From: an uncultured Clostridium sp.
Lineage (GTDB): Bacteria; Bacillota; Clostridia; TANB77; CAG-508
Assembly: GCA_958438515.1 (NCBI GenBank)
Contig: CAUBRZ010000030.1
Location: 1 to 6,987, forward strand
DNA length: 6,987 nucleotides
Reading direction: 5' to 3'
The position numbers and the translations under genes were made by a program. Position 1 is the stretch's first letter. Every line of letters begins with the position of its first letter. The notes beneath the pieces are model-generated. The model saw nothing but the letters and a program-made list of their open reading frames with translations. It made no database searches and was not told where the DNA came from. Below, piece by piece: positions 4,982 through 6,987 of the stretch.

Positions 4982-6987
4982 TTGAGAAAAGCAAAAAGAG
5001 CAAAGAAAATGAAAAAATCAAAAAAGTTTGTATTAATATCAGGAGTATTAGTAGCGACATTAGGAATGGGCACAATGGCATATAACTTAAATGAAGGAAC
5101 TTTATCAAATCTTATTGAAAGTAAACTAGTTGCATATAACTATAATAAAGAAAATGCATTAGATAATGTATTCACACAAGATGGAATGACAATTTTACCT
5201 TTTATATATAAAGATTCTGAACAAACTATTTCAGAAGAAGATATAAGAAATATGTTTGATAAAACTGGTATAAGAATACAAAGTATTTCAACAGATGTAA
5301 TAGGGACAGGTACAAAAATAGAAACAGAGGGAAAAACGTATACAATTCTAATTTATGGAGATGTAGATGGGGATGGATATGTTGATGTATTTGATGCTCA
5401 GAAAATTATACAACATTACGTTTATGAAGGTGACTATGAGCTAAAAGGTATATATGCTTTAGCTGCGAATGTTGATAATGAAGATGATGAAATTGATGTA
5501 TTTGATGCTCAAAGAATTGTTCAATTTTATGTTGGATATGAACAAAAGTTAGTAGTAAATGAACCTATATCAGACAAGGAAAAAGATAAAGAAAAGCCAA
5601 TTATAACTTTAATAGGAGAAAATCCACAAAAAATAAAATTAGGTGATAAATACATAGAATTAGGAGCAACTGTAACAGACAATATGGATAATAATGTAAA
5701 AGTTAAAATTGACTCAAGCAAAGTAAAAACAGACAAAGTAGGAACATATATTGTTACATATAATGCAAAAGATGCAAGTGGAAATAAAGCAGATAAAGTA
5801 AAAAGAACTGTAATAGTAGAAGATTATATTAAAGATATAGAAGTGATAAAACCTACAAAAACCGAATATCAATATGGAGAAAATATTGATTTAAATGGAG
5901 CAAAAGTTAGAATAAAATATGCATCAGGAGATACAAAAACAATCGATATGAAAGAAGATATGATAACTGGTTACAATAAAAACAAAGTAGGAATACAAGA
6001 AATTACTGTAACATATGAAGGAAAGACTGCAAAATTTAGTGTTAATGTTTTGCCACAACAACAAGATTATATTACAGGCATAGAAATTAAATCACCTACT
6101 AAAACTAACTATAAAGTAGGACAAACATTAGATTTAACAGGTGCAAAATTCAAAACAGTAATGAATTCTGGAGCAGAGACATCAGAGCAAGAAATTACAA
6201 AAGAAATGATAGATGTCAAAACATTAGATAAAGTAGGAACAACAACAGTAACAGTTAGTTATGAAACAAATAATACAATTGATGACACAACAAGAGTATT
6301 TACAAAGACATTTACAGTACAAGTAGTAAATTATGTTAGTGACATAGAAATAACATTACTACCAAATAAACTAGAATATAAATATGGGCAAACAATTGAT
6401 ACAGAAGGTATGGTTATTAATGCTGTTATGGGGGATAAAACTAAAAAAGACATAACCTCACAAGTAAGCTTGGATAGTAAACAACTAAATGAAATAGGAA
6501 CAACAGAAGTAACAGTTAGTTATGAAACAGATGATACAATTGATGATACTACAAAAACATTTGTAAAGAAATTTAATATTGAAGTAAAAAACTATGTAAA
6601 AGATATTGAATTAGAAAAAATACCTACAATTACAGATTATGTTGAGGATCAAGAAATAAAGAAAGATGGAATAATATTAAATTCTATAAAAGCAAATGGT
6701 GAAAAAGAAAAAATAGACTTAGAAGATAAAAATATTGAAATAACACCAATTAAAGCAAAATATGGATCAAACACAATAACAATTACCTATAAAACAGATA
6801 ATACAATTGATGATACTACAAAAACATTTACAAAAACATTTGAAATCTCAGTTGTAAAGAAATTAAAAAATATAGTTGTAACTAAAAAACAAACAACAAC
6901 AAATAGATATGAAGAAATATTGATAGCAGATGTAAGTTCAGGCCTAAATGAAGAAAGGATATCTGCAGAAAAATTAGCAGTAGAAAT
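4982..6987 (+). CDS. Large dockerin-containing surface protein with DUF5011-like and Big_3 Ig domains, 3'-truncated
   Basis: The frame is open from TTG 4982 to the right edge, giving 668 complete codons and no stop. Residues 1-15 are very basic and 16-34 hydrophobic (FVLISGVLVATLGMGTMAY): a long signal peptide or an N-terminal anchor. Residues about 60-125 form a beta module ending TGTKIETEGKTYTILIYGD, of the kind often found just before dockerins. Residues 120-190 are the dockerin. A DUF5011-like Ig domain spans 205-281, and Big_3-type domains lie at 283-358, 363-451, 452-538 and 539-628, with a further one starting at 629. Each complete Big_3 domain has a P-x-x-x-x-Y opening; the first three also keep the YG-x-x-ID or VG-x-x-LD turn. 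The gene is 16 bases after the cohesin gene and probably co-transcribed with it, so its likely partner is that cohesin. Ig repeats suggest an extended stalk or adhesin; the functional tip would lie beyond the window. No enzyme domain is visible. Confidence 0.93.
   Translation, partial: MRKAKRAKKMKKSKKFVLISGVLVATLGMGTMAYNLNEGTLSNLIESKLVAYNYNKENALDNVFTQDGMTILPFIYKDSEQTISEEDIRNMFDKTGIRIQSISTDVIGTGTKIETEGKTYTILIYGDVDGDGYVDVFDAQKIIQHYVYEGDYELKGIYALAANVDNEDDEIDVFDAQRIVQFYVGYEQKLVVNEPISDKEKDKEKPIITLIGENPQKIKLGDKYIELGATVTDNMDNNVKVKIDSSKVKTDKVGTYIVTYNAKDASGNKADKVKRTVIVEDYIKDIEVIKPTKTEYQYGENIDLNGAKVRIKYASGDTKTIDMKEDMITGYNKNKVGIQEITVTYEGKTAKFSVNVLPQQQDYITGIEIKSPTKTNYKVGQTLDLTGAKFKTVMNSGAETSEQEITKEMIDVKTLDKVGTTTVTVSYETNNTIDDTTRVFTKTFTVQVVNYVSDIEITLLPNKLEYKYGQTIDTEGMVINAVMGDKTKKDITSQVSLDSKQLNEIGTTEVTVSYETDDTIDDTTKTFVKKFNIEVKNYVKDIELEKIPTITDYVEDQEIKKDGIILNSIKANGEKEKIDLEDKNIEITPIKAKYGSNTITITYKTDNTIDDTTKTFTKTFEISVVKKLKNIVVTKKQTTTNRYEEILIADVSSGLNEERISAEKLAVE
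5339..5551 (+). other. Type I-like dockerin module with duplicated DVFDAQ F-helices
   Basis: This covers residues 120-190. The first calcium loop is D127-V-D129-G-D131-G-Y-V-D135-V-F-D138, with acidic ligands at loop positions 1, 3, 5, 9 and 12 as in classical dockerins, followed by the helix AQKIIQHYV. The second half is N163-V-D-N-E-D-D-E-I-D172-V-F-D175, followed by the helix AQRIVQFYV. It is one residue longer than the canonical 12-residue loop. The two halves share DVFDAQ at the places that contact cohesin in known complexes. The module sits near the N-terminus of the protein, whereas enzyme-borne dockerins are usually C-terminal. Confidence 0.88.
6068..6865 (+). repeat. Three long Big_3-type repeats (87-90 residues) with a shared TIDDTT insertion
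   Basis: Residues 363-451, 452-538 and 539-628 of the dockerin protein are homologous units. Each ends with a version of TVSYETDDTIDDTTKTF followed by FTKTFTV-like residues. The ACAATTGATGA core starts at 6275, 6536 and 6803, giving offsets of 261 and 267 bp. The DNA around the core is nearly identical between copies while the domain fronts have diverged. The preceding Big_3 domain (residues 283-358) lacks the insertion and reads TVTYEGKTAKFSV at this place. Confidence 0.82.

Noticed and set aside
4419..5108. A long minus-strand open frame of 229 codons opposite the cohesin gene
   Set aside because: It is the antisense of the low-complexity K/E/N/S/T linker and membrane helix, which gives a meaningless F/L/S/I-rich translation. 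It also runs across the gene boundary, while the plus-strand reading has a signal peptide, domain and anchor.

Overview
The window is strongly AT-rich, and its coding strand is full of A-ending codons (AGA for Arg, ATA for Ile, GAA, AAA). All genes are on the + strand. They have Gram-positive ribosome-binding sites, GTG and TTG starts as well as ATG, and consensus sigma-A-type promoters. This points to a low-GC Firmicute, most likely an uncultured or gut-type member of Clostridia. That assignment is an inference; no rRNA or other marker gene is present.

Layout: (1) Positions 1-3553 are the 3' part of a very large gene whose start lies left of the window. It encodes a repetitive surface protein made of MBG-type repeats, three FIVAR helical repeats, three Big_3 Ig-like domains, four DUF5011-like Ig domains and two terminal Ig-like domains, with no C-terminal anchor. 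A long hairpin plus T-run terminator follows (3561-3612). (2) A textbook promoter (3626-3654) drives a 91-residue single-pass membrane protein of unknown function (3689-3964, GTG start). (3) A second promoter with an extended -10 (4029-4057) precedes a 286-residue protein with a signal peptide, a cohesin domain, a long disordered linker and a C-terminal membrane anchor (4105-4965). (4) Sixteen bases further on, a very large gene starts (TTG at 4982) and runs off the right edge. It encodes an N-terminal hydrophobic segment, a dockerin with two F-helix motifs, one DUF5011-like domain and at least four Big_3-like domains.

How the parts may work together (inference): the cohesin protein looks like a membrane-tethered receptor, and the dockerin protein encoded directly after it looks like its ligand. 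The cargo here is stalk or adhesin-type Ig domains, with no glycoside hydrolase visible, so this resembles a cohesin-dockerin surface display module more than a classical cellulosome. The upstream giant protein uses the same Ig families and has no anchor of its own in view, so it may be a second cargo protein, but its N-terminus is outside the window.

There is no RNA gene, mobile element, CRISPR array or minus-strand gene that I can support. No stretch longer than about 140 bases lacks a gene.
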